A stretch of DNA of 64,000 nt from Pseudomonas sp. MMS21 TM103 (lineage in GTDB: Bacteria > Pseudomonadota > Gammaproteobacteria > Pseudomonadales > Pseudomonadaceae), in assembly GCF_022132145.1 (NCBI RefSeq), contig NZ_JAJISP010000007.1, positions 208,860 to 272,859 on the forward strand. The letters are read 5' to 3'. The first letter of the stretch is position 1, and each line of letters starts with the position of its first letter. A program made the position numbers and the translations under genes. Shown here in pieces: positions 19,555-26,882 of the stretch. The notes beneath the pieces were generated by a model. It saw only the letters and a program-made list of their open reading frames with translations, was not told the DNA's origin and made no database searches.

Positions 19555-19592
19555 AGGGCCCCTCCGAGGAGCTGCAAGCGACACGCCACAAT

Positions 19593-19632
19593 CTGCAAAT
19601 GCGACCCCGCCCGGGGTCGCGTTGGTTTGCAG
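19593..19632. other. Stem-loop between prkA and yeaH
   Basis: An inner perfect 8-bp stem with a 4-base loop (19601-19620) is nested in an outer 7-bp inverted repeat (19593-19599 with 19626-19632). It fills most of the gap between prkA and yeaH. It could be an mRNA-stability or partial termination element that sets the prkA to yeaH ratio. Confidence 0.6.
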
Positions 19633-19658
19633 CTCGAAGCGTGCTGCTTATGGCTGCC

Positions 19659-21581
19659 TTACTGCGATTTACGAACCCGCAGATACCACTCGGACAGCAG
19701 GCGAACCTGCTTGTCGGTGTAGCCGCGCTCGACCATGCGAGTGACGAAATCGTTGTGTTTCTGTTGATCCTCCTTGCTCGCTTTGGCGTTGAAACTGATG
19801 ACCGGCAACAGGTCTTCGGTATTGGAGAACATTTTCTTCTCGATCACTACGCGCAGCTTCTCGTAGCTGAGCCAGGTCGGGTTCTTGCCGTTGTTGTTGG
19901 CGCGGGCGCGCAGCACGAAGTTGACGATCTCGTTGCGGAAGTCCTTCGGATTGCTGATGCCTGCCGGTTTCTCGATTTTCTCCAGCTCCTCGTTGAGCGC
20001 GACGCGGTTGAGGATCTCGCCGGTTTCCGGGTCACGGTATTCCTGATCCTGAATCCAGAAGTCGGCGTACAGCACATAACGGTCGAAGATGTTCTGCCCG
20101 TATTCGCTGTAGGACTCGAGGTAGGCGGTCTGGATTTCCTTGCCGATGAACTCGATATAGCGCGGCGCCAGATACTCCTTGATAAAGCGCAGGTAGCGCT
20201 CGCGGGTTTCGGCGGGGAACTGCTCCTGTTCGATCTGCTGCTCCAGCACATAGAGCAAGTGCACCGGGTTGGCTGCCACCTCGTGCGGGTCGAAGTTGAA
20301 CACCTTGGACAGGATCTTGAAGGCAAAGCGGGTCGACAGACCATTCATGCCCTCGTCGACCCCGGCAGTGTCGCGGTATTCCTGGATCGACTTGGCCTTG
20401 GGGTCGGTGTCCTTGAGGTTCTCGCCGTCATAGACGCGCATCTTCGAGTAGATGTTCGAGTTCTCCGGTTCTTTCAGGCGGCTCAGTACCGAGAACTGGG
20501 CGAGCATCTTCAGGGTGTCCGGTGCGCAGTGGGCTTTTGCCAGGGAGCTGTTGAACAGCAACTTGTCGTAGATCTTGATTTCGTCGGTAACACGCAGGCA
20601 GTAGGGCACCTTGACGATGTAGATGCGGTCGATGAACGCCTCGTTGTTCTTGTTGTTGCGGAAGTTGTGCCATTCCGACTCGTTGGAGTGGGCCAGCAGG
20701 ATGCCGCTGTAGGGGATCGCGCCGAGGCCCTCGGTGCTGTTGTAGTTGCCTTCCTGGGTGGCGGTGAGCAAGGGGTGCAGAACCTTGATCGGCGCCTTGA
20801 ACATCTCGACGAATTCCATCAGGCCCTGGTTGGCCCGACACAGGGCACCGGAGTAGCTGTAGGCATCGGCGTCGTTCTGCGGAAACTCTTCCAGTTTGCG
20901 GATATCCACCTTGCCAACCAGGGAGGAGATATCCTGATTGTTCTCGTCGCCCGGTTCAGTTTTGGCGATGGCGATCTGGTTGAGGATCGAGGGGAACAGC
21001 TTGACCACGCGGAACTGGCTGATGTCGCCGCCGAACTCGGTCAGGCGCTTGGTCGCCCAGGGCGACATGATGCTGCTCAGGTAGCGTTGCGGAATGCCGT
21101 ATTCCTCTTCGAGGATGGCGCCGTCCTCATCGACGTTGAACAGGCCGAGCGGCGACTCGAACACGGGGGAACCCTTGATGGCATAGAAGGGCACTTTTTC
21201 CATCAGGTGCTTGAGTTTTTCCGCCAGCGACGACTTGCCGCCGCCAACCGGACCCAGCAGGTAGAGGATCTGCTTCTTCTCTTCCAGGCCTTGGGCGGCG
21301 TGGCGGAAGTAGGAGACGATCTGGTCGATGCACTCCTCCATGCCGTGGAAGTCGGCGAAGGTCGGATAGCGACGGATCACCTTGTTGGAGAAGATCCGCG
21401 ACAGCCTAGAGTTGCTTGAAGTATCGATCAACTCAGGCTCGCCAATCGCCAGCAGCAGACGCTCTGCTGCAGTGGCGTAGGCACTGCGATCCTGTTTGCA
21501 CAGTTCGAGGTATTCCTGCAGGGAGTACTCCTCCTGCCGGGTCGCCTCGAAACGTTGTTGGAAGTGGCTGAAAATGCTCAT
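19659..21581 (-). CDS. prkA: PrkA family serine protein kinase / AAA ATPase
   Basis: The 640-residue protein is of the PrkA/YeaG family. An AAA-type ATPase domain comes first, with Walker A GPVGGGKS at 110-117. A C-terminal region distantly like eukaryotic kinases follows. E. coli YeaG is an autophosphorylating Ser/Thr kinase induced by starvation through RpoS; some family members have been reported to be proteases rather than kinases. The ATG at 21581 is preceded by GAGGTGA; a longer in-frame start at 21782 only adds low-quality leader sequence. It heads the prkA-yeaH-spoVR operon. Confidence 0.94.
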   Translation of the reverse strand: MSIFSHFQQRFEATRQEEYSLQEYLELCKQDRSAYATAAERLLLAIGEPELIDTSSNSRLSRIFSNKVIRRYPTFADFHGMEECIDQIVSYFRHAAQGLEEKKQILYLLGPVGGGKSSLAEKLKHLMEKVPFYAIKGSPVFESPLGLFNVDEDGAILEEEYGIPQRYLSSIMSPWATKRLTEFGGDISQFRVVKLFPSILNQIAIAKTEPGDENNQDISSLVGKVDIRKLEEFPQNDADAYSYSGALCRANQGLMEFVEMFKAPIKVLHPLLTATQEGNYNSTEGLGAIPYSGILLAHSNESEWHNFRNNKNNEAFIDRIYIVKVPYCLRVTDEIKIYDKLLFNSSLAKAHCAPDTLKMLAQFSVLSRLKEPENSNIYSKMRVYDGENLKDTDPKAKSIQEYRDTAGVDEGMNGLSTRFAFKILSKVFNFDPHEVAANPVHLLYVLEQQIEQEQFPAETRERYLRFIKEYLAPRYIEFIGKEIQTAYLESYSEYGQNIFDRYVLYADFWIQDQEYRDPETGEILNRVALNEELEKIEKPAGISNPKDFRNEIVNFVLRARANNNGKNPTWLSYEKLRVVIEKKMFSNTEDLLPVISFNAKASKEDQQKHNDFVTRMVERGYTDKQVRLLSEWYLRVRKSQ

Positions 21582-21852
21582 AACTTCACCTCGCTCGATG
21601 CTTAAAGCCGCCGTGGCATCGGTCGTGCGGGTGCTGGCGATCGGCTGATGGATCAGCCGAGGATAGTCCCCCAGAACACCTAATGGTCTTACCGATGGCC
21701 CGGATGCCGGCTGGCCGGCTCTACCTTGATTTTGATGGCCTGAACTAAAGGATAGTTCGGAATCGGTAAGATCAAGTGGCAACGAACGATAACAGGATAT
21801 TACCGCTCGCTAGGGGCGAGTGGTAGTCCAGCGCTGGCGTGGCCTTGAGGGG

Positions 21853-21870
21853 CGAATAAATTTTTATTCG
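21853..21870. other. AT-rich palindrome at the glpE stop codon
   Basis: CGAATAAA and TTTATTCG (21853-21860 and 21863-21870) are perfectly complementary around a TT centre. The second arm contains the glpE stop. It may act as a weak terminator of the lptD-to-glpE operon; the low GC content argues against strong termination. Confidence 0.4.
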
Positions 21871-22193
21871 TCGGGTGTTTGCGCGGTTTCTTCCGGGAAG
21901 GTCGCGCGCCACAGTTCGAAGCCGCCATCCAGGCTGTACACCGCGCTGAAGCCTTGGCCGACCAGGTAGGCGGCGGCACTCTGGCTGGAGTTGCCGTGGT
22001 AGCAGGTGACGATCAGCGGCAAGTCGAGATCGGCCCTGGCGATGAAATCGTGCAGCGAGTGATTGTCCAGGTGCTGCGCGCCTTTGATATGGCCGGCGGC
22101 AAAGCTTTGCGGGTCGCGGATGTCGACCACTGCGGCGCCCTGTTGACGCAGCAGCTGGGCTTCGGACGGGGGGATACGTGTGAACTCGCTCAT
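21864..22193 (-). CDS. glpE: Thiosulfate sulfurtransferase GlpE (single rhodanese domain)
   Basis: The 109-residue protein is one rhodanese domain. The active-site loop C64-Y-H-G-N-S-S matches GlpE-type rhodaneses, where the Cys carries a persulfide taken from thiosulfate and passes it to cyanide or thioredoxin. DIRDPQSFAAGHIKGA (about 24-39) is the conserved first rhodanese motif. It is the last gene of the lptD-surA-pdxA-rsmA-apaG-apaH-glpE series and overlaps apaH by 4 bases. Confidence 0.93.
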   Translation of the reverse strand: MSEFTRIPPSEAQLLRQQGAAVVDIRDPQSFAAGHIKGAQHLDNHSLHDFIARADLDLPLIVTCYHGNSSQSAAAYLVGQGFSAVYSLDGGFELWRATFPEETAQTPDE

Positions 22194-23014
22194 GGATGCA
22201 CCTCACTGCAGTTACAGCGGTGACGTTCACCGCTATCGACATTCAATAGGGTTAAGGCGCCACCCCACACGCATCCGGTGTCCAGGGCGAACAGACCGGG
22301 TTCCTCGCAGCGACCTTCCAGTGCCGCCCAGTGGCCGAAGATGATCTTCTGCCCGCGGGTCTTGCGCTGTTTGTGGCTGAACCAGGGCGCATAACCGGGC
22401 GGCGCGCTGCCGGCGCCTTCCTTGCTTTTCAGGTCCAGGGTGCCATCTGCCGTGCAGAAGCGCATGCGCGTGAAGTAGTTGGTGATCACCCGCAGGCGGG
22501 TCACGCCGTGCAGATCCTTGTCCCACTTGGCGGGCTCGTTGCCATACATGCCATCGAGGAACAGCGGAAAGCGGGCGTCGTCGAGCAGGGCTTCCTCAAC
22601 CTCGGCCGCGCGCCTGAGGGCTTTCTGAACTGACCATTGCGGCGGGATGCCGGCATGCACCAGGACGATGTCGCGCTCGGCGTCATAATGCATCAGCTTC
22701 TGGCGGCGCAACCAGTCGAGCAGGTCGGCGCGATCCGCTGCGTCGAGAATCTCCTGCAGGGTGTCGCTCTTCTTCAGTCGTTCGATATTGCACGCGACAG
22801 CCAGCAGGTGCAGGTCATGGTTGCCCAGTACGCAGGTCAGCGCCTCGCGCATCTGATAGAGGAAGCGCAAGGTGGCGAGCGATTCCGGGCCGCGGTTGAC
22901 CAGGTCGCCGACCAGCCACAGGCGATCTATGGCGGGGTCGAATGCGACCCGCTGCAGCAGGCATTGCAGGGGTTTCAGGCAGCCTTGCAGGTCGCCGACG
23001 GCATACGTCGCCAT
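22190..23014 (-). CDS. apaH: Bis(5'-nucleosyl)-tetraphosphatase, symmetrical (ApaH)
   Basis: The 274-residue metallophosphoesterase splits Ap4A into two ADP, and can also remove Np4 caps from RNA. The motifs GDLQGC (7-12), GDLVNRGP (about 36-43), GNHDLH (about 65-70) and the HAG motif bind two metal ions. The ATG at 23014 overlaps the apaG stop by one base, so its translation is probably coupled to apaG. The start is fixed by the family N-terminus MATYAVGDLQG. Confidence 0.96.
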   Translation of the reverse strand: MATYAVGDLQGCLKPLQCLLQRVAFDPAIDRLWLVGDLVNRGPESLATLRFLYQMREALTCVLGNHDLHLLAVACNIERLKKSDTLQEILDAADRADLLDWLRRQKLMHYDAERDIVLVHAGIPPQWSVQKALRRAAEVEEALLDDARFPLFLDGMYGNEPAKWDKDLHGVTRLRVITNYFTRMRFCTADGTLDLKSKEGAGSAPPGYAPWFSHKQRKTRGQKIIFGHWAALEGRCEEPGLFALDTGCVWGGALTLLNVDSGERHRCNCSEVHP

Positions 23015-23394
23015 CAGTGCAGCGAGCCTGGTACCGCCAGGCGGAACGGTGCGATAAGGGCATCGAACTGCTTGCCGTCTTCGGCGAGCATCTGGTAACT
23101 GCCCTGCATGGTGCCGACGCGGCTGGTCATGACGGTGCCGCTGCTGTATGTGTGGCTCTCTCCGGCCGCGATCAGCGGTTGTTGGCCGACCACGCCAGCG
23201 CCACGCACCTCCTGCACATGGCCGTCGCCATCGGTGATGAGCCAGTGGCGTGACAACAGTTTGGCCGGCAACTGCCCGTGGTTGACGATGGTCACGTTGT
23301 AGGCGAAAGCGAAGCGATTCTGCTCCGGCTGTGACTGTTCCGGCAGATAGCGGGTGGTGACGCTGACGTCGACCTGGTAACGGGGATCTGACAT
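23014..23394 (-). CDS. apaG: ApaG (CO2+/MG2+ efflux-named beta-sandwich protein)
   Basis: The 126-residue ApaG-domain protein has a fibronectin-like beta sandwich. The family is always near apaH and rsmA, but its role is still poorly defined; F-box proteins of eukaryotes share the fold. FAFAYNVTIVNHG and LLSRHWLITDGDG are conserved, as is the Gly-rich GVVGQQPLI segment. I chose the ATG at 23394 (MSDPRYQVDVSV); an in-frame start at 23457 has no support. Confidence 0.94.
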   Translation of the reverse strand: MSDPRYQVDVSVTTRYLPEQSQPEQNRFAFAYNVTIVNHGQLPAKLLSRHWLITDGDGHVQEVRGAGVVGQQPLIAAGESHTYSSGTVMTSRVGTMQGSYQMLAEDGKQFDALIAPFRLAVPGSLH

Positions 23395-23540
23395 GTACAA
23401 AACCTGCTTGATAACTGCTGCTCTGGAAATTGCGGCGTTGCGAATGGGCCGGGACATAGTGTCTCGAAAGGCTCATTCACACCTCGTAAGCTCGTCTCGA
23501 GCATCCTTCGCAGTCGTTGCGATGAGCCAGTTTAACTGGC

Positions 23541-24347
23541 TCAAACAGCGTTGGGTTGTTCGGCCAGCCGATCGGCCAGGCGTACAAAGGCCGCCAGATC
23601 CAGCTGTTCGGGGCGCAGGCTGCCATCGACGCCAGCCGCTTCAATTTCCTCTGCGGTCAACAGGGCCTTGAGCGTGTTGCGCAGGGTCTTGCGACGCTGG
23701 TTGAAGGCCTCGCGCACGACGTTCTCGAGCAGGCGGTGGTCCTTGGCCGGGTGGGGCAGCACTTCATGCGGCACCAGGCGGACGATCGCCGAGTCGACCT
23801 TGGGCGGCGGATTGAATGCGCCGGGGCCGACATTGAACAGGTGCTCCACCCGGCAGTGGTACTGCACCATGATCGACAGCCGGCCCCAGTCCTTGCCGCC
23901 CGGGCCTGCAGCCAGGCGCTCGACCACTTCCTTCTGCAGCATGAAGTGCATGTCGCGGATCAGTGCGGCGTTGTTCAGCAAGTGGAAGATCAGCGGGGTG
24001 GAGATGTTGTACGGCAGGTTGCCGACCACGCGCAGGCTATGCGGGGCAGGGTTTAGGCTGCTGAAATCGAACTTCAGGGCGTCGCCCTGATGCAGCTGGA
24101 AGCGCGGTTCGGCGGCAAACTTGTGATTGAGGATCGGGATCAGGTCGCGATCCAGTTCGATCACGTCGAGTTGTGCGCCGCTGTCGAGCAGGCCTTCGGT
24201 GAGGGCGCCCTGGCCCGGGCCGATTTCCAGCATGCGCTCGCCTTCACGGGCATGGATGGCGCGCAGGATGCGGTGGATGACCCCGGCGTCGTGCAGGAAG
24301 TTCTGGCCGAAGCGCTTGCGCGCGCGGTGTTGGGGGTGTTCGGACAT
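23541..24347 (-). CDS. rsmA: 16S rRNA dimethyladenosine transferase RsmA (KsgA)
   Basis: The 268-residue SAM-dependent enzyme dimethylates A1518 and A1519 of 16S rRNA late in 30S assembly. RKRFGQNFLHD at the N-terminus, the SAM-binding motif EIGPGQGALTE (about 41-51), and the catalytic NLPYNIS (about 112-118) are all present. The start at 24347 gives the family N-terminus MSEHPQHRARKRFGQ. This is the methyltransferase, not the CsrA-type RsmA regulator that shares the symbol in Pseudomonas. Confidence 0.97.
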   Translation of the reverse strand: MSEHPQHRARKRFGQNFLHDAGVIHRILRAIHAREGERMLEIGPGQGALTEGLLDSGAQLDVIELDRDLIPILNHKFAAEPRFQLHQGDALKFDFSSLNPAPHSLRVVGNLPYNISTPLIFHLLNNAALIRDMHFMLQKEVVERLAAGPGGKDWGRLSIMVQYHCRVEHLFNVGPGAFNPPPKVDSAIVRLVPHEVLPHPAKDHRLLENVVREAFNQRRKTLRNTLKALLTAEEIEAAGVDGSLRPEQLDLAAFVRLADRLAEQPNAV

Positions 24348-24457
24348 GGAGCAGCTCCAAGCCTCAAGCTGCAAGCGTCATGCAAGCGCCCAAAGCAGCA
24401 AGGCAAAGGGGCGCAGCTTACCAGTTGCGGGCGCACTCGGCACCCTGATTGGCCCGG

Positions 24458-25450
24458 TCAGTCCTGGCTGGCTGCCATCTGGTAGGCGGTTTCCAGGGCG
24501 ACCTGCAGGCTACCGCTATCGATCCTGCCGCTGCCGGCCAGGTCCAGCGCCGTGCCGTGGTCGACCGAGGTGCGGATGATCGGCAGGCCCAGGGTGATAT
24601 TGACTGCGGCGCCGAATCCCTTGAATTTGAGTACCGGCAGACCCTGGTCGTGGTACATCGCCAACACGGCGTCGCAGTGGTCGAGGTGCTTGGGCGTGAA
24701 CAGGGTATCGGCCGGCAGCGGGCCAATCAGGTCGATGCCTTCGCCGCGCAGGCGTTCGAGGGTCGGTTCGATCACCTCGATCTCCTCGCGCCCAAGGTGG
24801 CCGCCTTCGCCGGCATGCGGGTTGAGGCCGCAGACCAGAATGCGCGGCCGGGCGATGGCGAATTTAGTGCGCAGGTCATGGTCGAGGATGCGGGTGACCC
24901 GGATCAGGCGTTCGGCGGTGATGGCCGCGGCGACATCCTTGAGCGGCAGGTGGGTGGTCACCAGGGCCACGCGCAGGCCGTGGGTGGCGAGCATCATCAC
25001 CACCTGCTCGGTGTGGGTCAGTTCGGCGAGAAATTCGGTGTGCCCGGAGAAGGGGATGCCGGCCTGGTTGATCACGCCCTTGTGCACCGGCGCGGTGATC
25101 ATGCCGACGAAATGTCCGTCGACGCAGCCCTGGCCGGCGCGGGTCAGGGTTGCCAATACATAAGCGGCATTGGCCGGATTCAATTGGCCGGGCACTACGG
25201 GTGCCGACAGCGCCGTGTCCCAGACAAACAGGCTACCAGCTGGCGCGGGGGCGCTCGGCCAGTTGCCGGGGCCGGCCTCTATCAGCTGAATGTCGAGGTT
25301 AAGGCAGTGGGCGCGCTCGGCGAGCAGTTCGCGGCTGGCGATGGCGATCAATGCATGGGGTTGCGCCTGGCGAGCGAGCAACAGGCACAGGTCGGGGCCG
25401 ATGCCTGCCGGCTCGCCAGGGGTCAGTGCGAAGAGGTGCTTTGCAGTCAT
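24458..25450 (-). CDS. pdxA: 4-hydroxythreonine-4-phosphate dehydrogenase PdxA
   Basis: The 330-residue NAD-dependent enzyme acts in vitamin B6 synthesis, making the aminoacetone phosphate precursor used by PdxJ. TPGEPAGIGPDL at the N-terminus binds substrate phosphate. The divalent metal ligands are the His residues in PVHKGVI (about 137), GLNPHAGEGG (about 209) and CDAVLAMYHDQG (about 265). It lies between surA and rsmA as in E. coli and other gammaproteobacteria. Confidence 0.96.
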   Translation of the reverse strand: MTAKHLFALTPGEPAGIGPDLCLLLARQAQPHALIAIASRELLAERAHCLNLDIQLIEAGPGNWPSAPAPAGSLFVWDTALSAPVVPGQLNPANAAYVLATLTRAGQGCVDGHFVGMITAPVHKGVINQAGIPFSGHTEFLAELTHTEQVVMMLATHGLRVALVTTHLPLKDVAAAITAERLIRVTRILDHDLRTKFAIARPRILVCGLNPHAGEGGHLGREEIEVIEPTLERLRGEGIDLIGPLPADTLFTPKHLDHCDAVLAMYHDQGLPVLKFKGFGAAVNITLGLPIIRTSVDHGTALDLAGSGRIDSGSLQVALETAYQMAASQD

Positions 25451-25589
25451 GGGCAGGTTCTCGGTTGTGCCGGTTGGCTGGGCATCGAGGTGGACAATCA
25501 GCGCTATGTTACGCCGTGCTCGCTGCAGAACGGAAAAAGCCCGGTGCTGCGAGGGGCAGGCGCCGGGCTTTGATCTGATCCGCTATGTC

Positions 25590-26882
25590 TTACAGCTTGA
25601 TTTCGACGTAGGCCTCGTCGCGGATCTGCCGCAGCCAGGCTTGCAGTTCTTCGTCGTACTTGCGGTTGCGCAGCACGGTCAAGGCCTGTTGCTCGCGGAA
25701 CTGCGCGCTGCCATCGGTGGCGCGGCGACCCACTACCTGCAGCACATGCCAGCCGTATGGGCTCTTGAACGGCTTGGACAGTTCGCCGCTGGCGGTGTTG
25801 TTCATCACCTCGCGGAACTCCGGCACCAGCACGCTGGGGTCGATCCAATCGAGGCTGCCACCGTTGAGCGCCGAGCCCGGGTCTTCCGAGAAGCTCTTCG
25901 CCAACTCACTGAAGTCTTCGCCGGCCAGGAGGCGCTCATGCAGGCGTTCGACCAGGCGTTTGGTTTCGGCTTCGCTGCGAATCTCGCTGGGCTTGATCAG
26001 GATGTGCCGAACATTGACTTCATCGCGCAGCTGGGTGGCGCCGCCACGTTTTTCCAGCAGCTTGAGCATGATGAAGCCGCCAGGGGTGCGCATGGGCTCG
26101 GTGACATCGCCGACCGACATCGCGCCAATCATGGCGTCAAATGGCGGTGGCAGTTGCGCCGCCTTGCGCCAGCCCATATCGCCGCCTTCAAGAGCGGTCT
26201 CGCTGGCCGAGTGGGCCACTGCCATCTGGGCGAAGTCGGCGCCATCGCGAAGCTGCTGGTGCAGTTCCCGTACCTGGCGCTCAGCTGCCTGAATGGCTTG
26301 CGGGGATGCCCCGTCGGACAGCGGGATGAGGATGTTGGCCAGGCGGAACTCTTCCGAGAGCTGCATTTTGCCGAGGTCGGACGCGAGGAAGTTCTGCACT
26401 TCCTGATCGGTGACCTGGATGCGCTCGGCCACGCGGCGTTGACGCACGCGGCTGATGATCATTTCGCGGCGTACCTGGTCGCGGGCGTCGTCATAGGACA
26501 AGCCGTCCCGCTCAAGCGCGGCGCGGAACTGCTCCAGGCTCATGCTGTTGCGTTGGGCAATGCTGGCCAGTGCCTGGTTGAGTTCCTCATCGGTGATGCG
26601 AATGCCGGAGCGGTCGCCTATCTGCAGCTGGATGTTCTCGATGATCAGACGCTCGAGCACTTGCTGACTGAGGACGCCCTCGGGCGGTAGTTCTGCACCG
26701 CGTTTAGCGATGGTTTGCTGCACTTCGCGCACCCGCGCGTCGAGCTGGCTCTGCATGATCACGTCATTGTCGACAATGGCCACAACACGGTTGAGGGGTT
26801 GTACCTCGGCTTGCGCCGCGGCACCCAGTAACAGTGCGCCCAGCAGCAGCGGGCGCACGCAATCAGAAAGCTTGATCTTCAC
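25590..26882 (-). CDS. surA: Periplasmic chaperone and peptidyl-prolyl isomerase SurA
   Basis: The 430-residue protein has an N-terminal signal peptide ending near AAAQA. A SurA N-domain follows (VVAIVDNDVIMQSQLDARV), then two parvulin domains at about 165-270 and 280-380, seen from the repeated HILI and GG-x-MGW / GGSLDWI signatures. It escorts outer membrane proteins, including LptD encoded next door, across the periplasm. The likely start is a GTG at 26882 (a GTG at 26888 is the alternative, with AAGG better spaced). Either start lies inside the end of lptD, so translation of the pair is probably coupled. Confidence 0.95.
   Translation of the reverse strand: MKIKLSDCVRPLLLGALLLGAAAQAEVQPLNRVVAIVDNDVIMQSQLDARVREVQQTIAKRGAELPPEGVLSQQVLERLIIENIQLQIGDRSGIRITDEELNQALASIAQRNSMSLEQFRAALERDGLSYDDARDQVRREMIISRVRQRRVAERIQVTDQEVQNFLASDLGKMQLSEEFRLANILIPLSDGASPQAIQAAERQVRELHQQLRDGADFAQMAVAHSASETALEGGDMGWRKAAQLPPPFDAMIGAMSVGDVTEPMRTPGGFIMLKLLEKRGGATQLRDEVNVRHILIKPSEIRSEAETKRLVERLHERLLAGEDFSELAKSFSEDPGSALNGGSLDWIDPSVLVPEFREVMNNTASGELSKPFKSPYGWHVLQVVGRRATDGSAQFREQQALTVLRNRKYDEELQAWLRQIRDEAYVEIKL

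Noticed and set aside
19599..21419. 606-codon plus-strand frame opposite prkA
   Set aside because: Composition-driven shadow of the prkA coding strand.
24348..24457. Repeated CAAGC-type motifs before rsmA as a mobile repeat
   Set aside because: Short, imperfect and limited to this gap; not enough for a REP element call.
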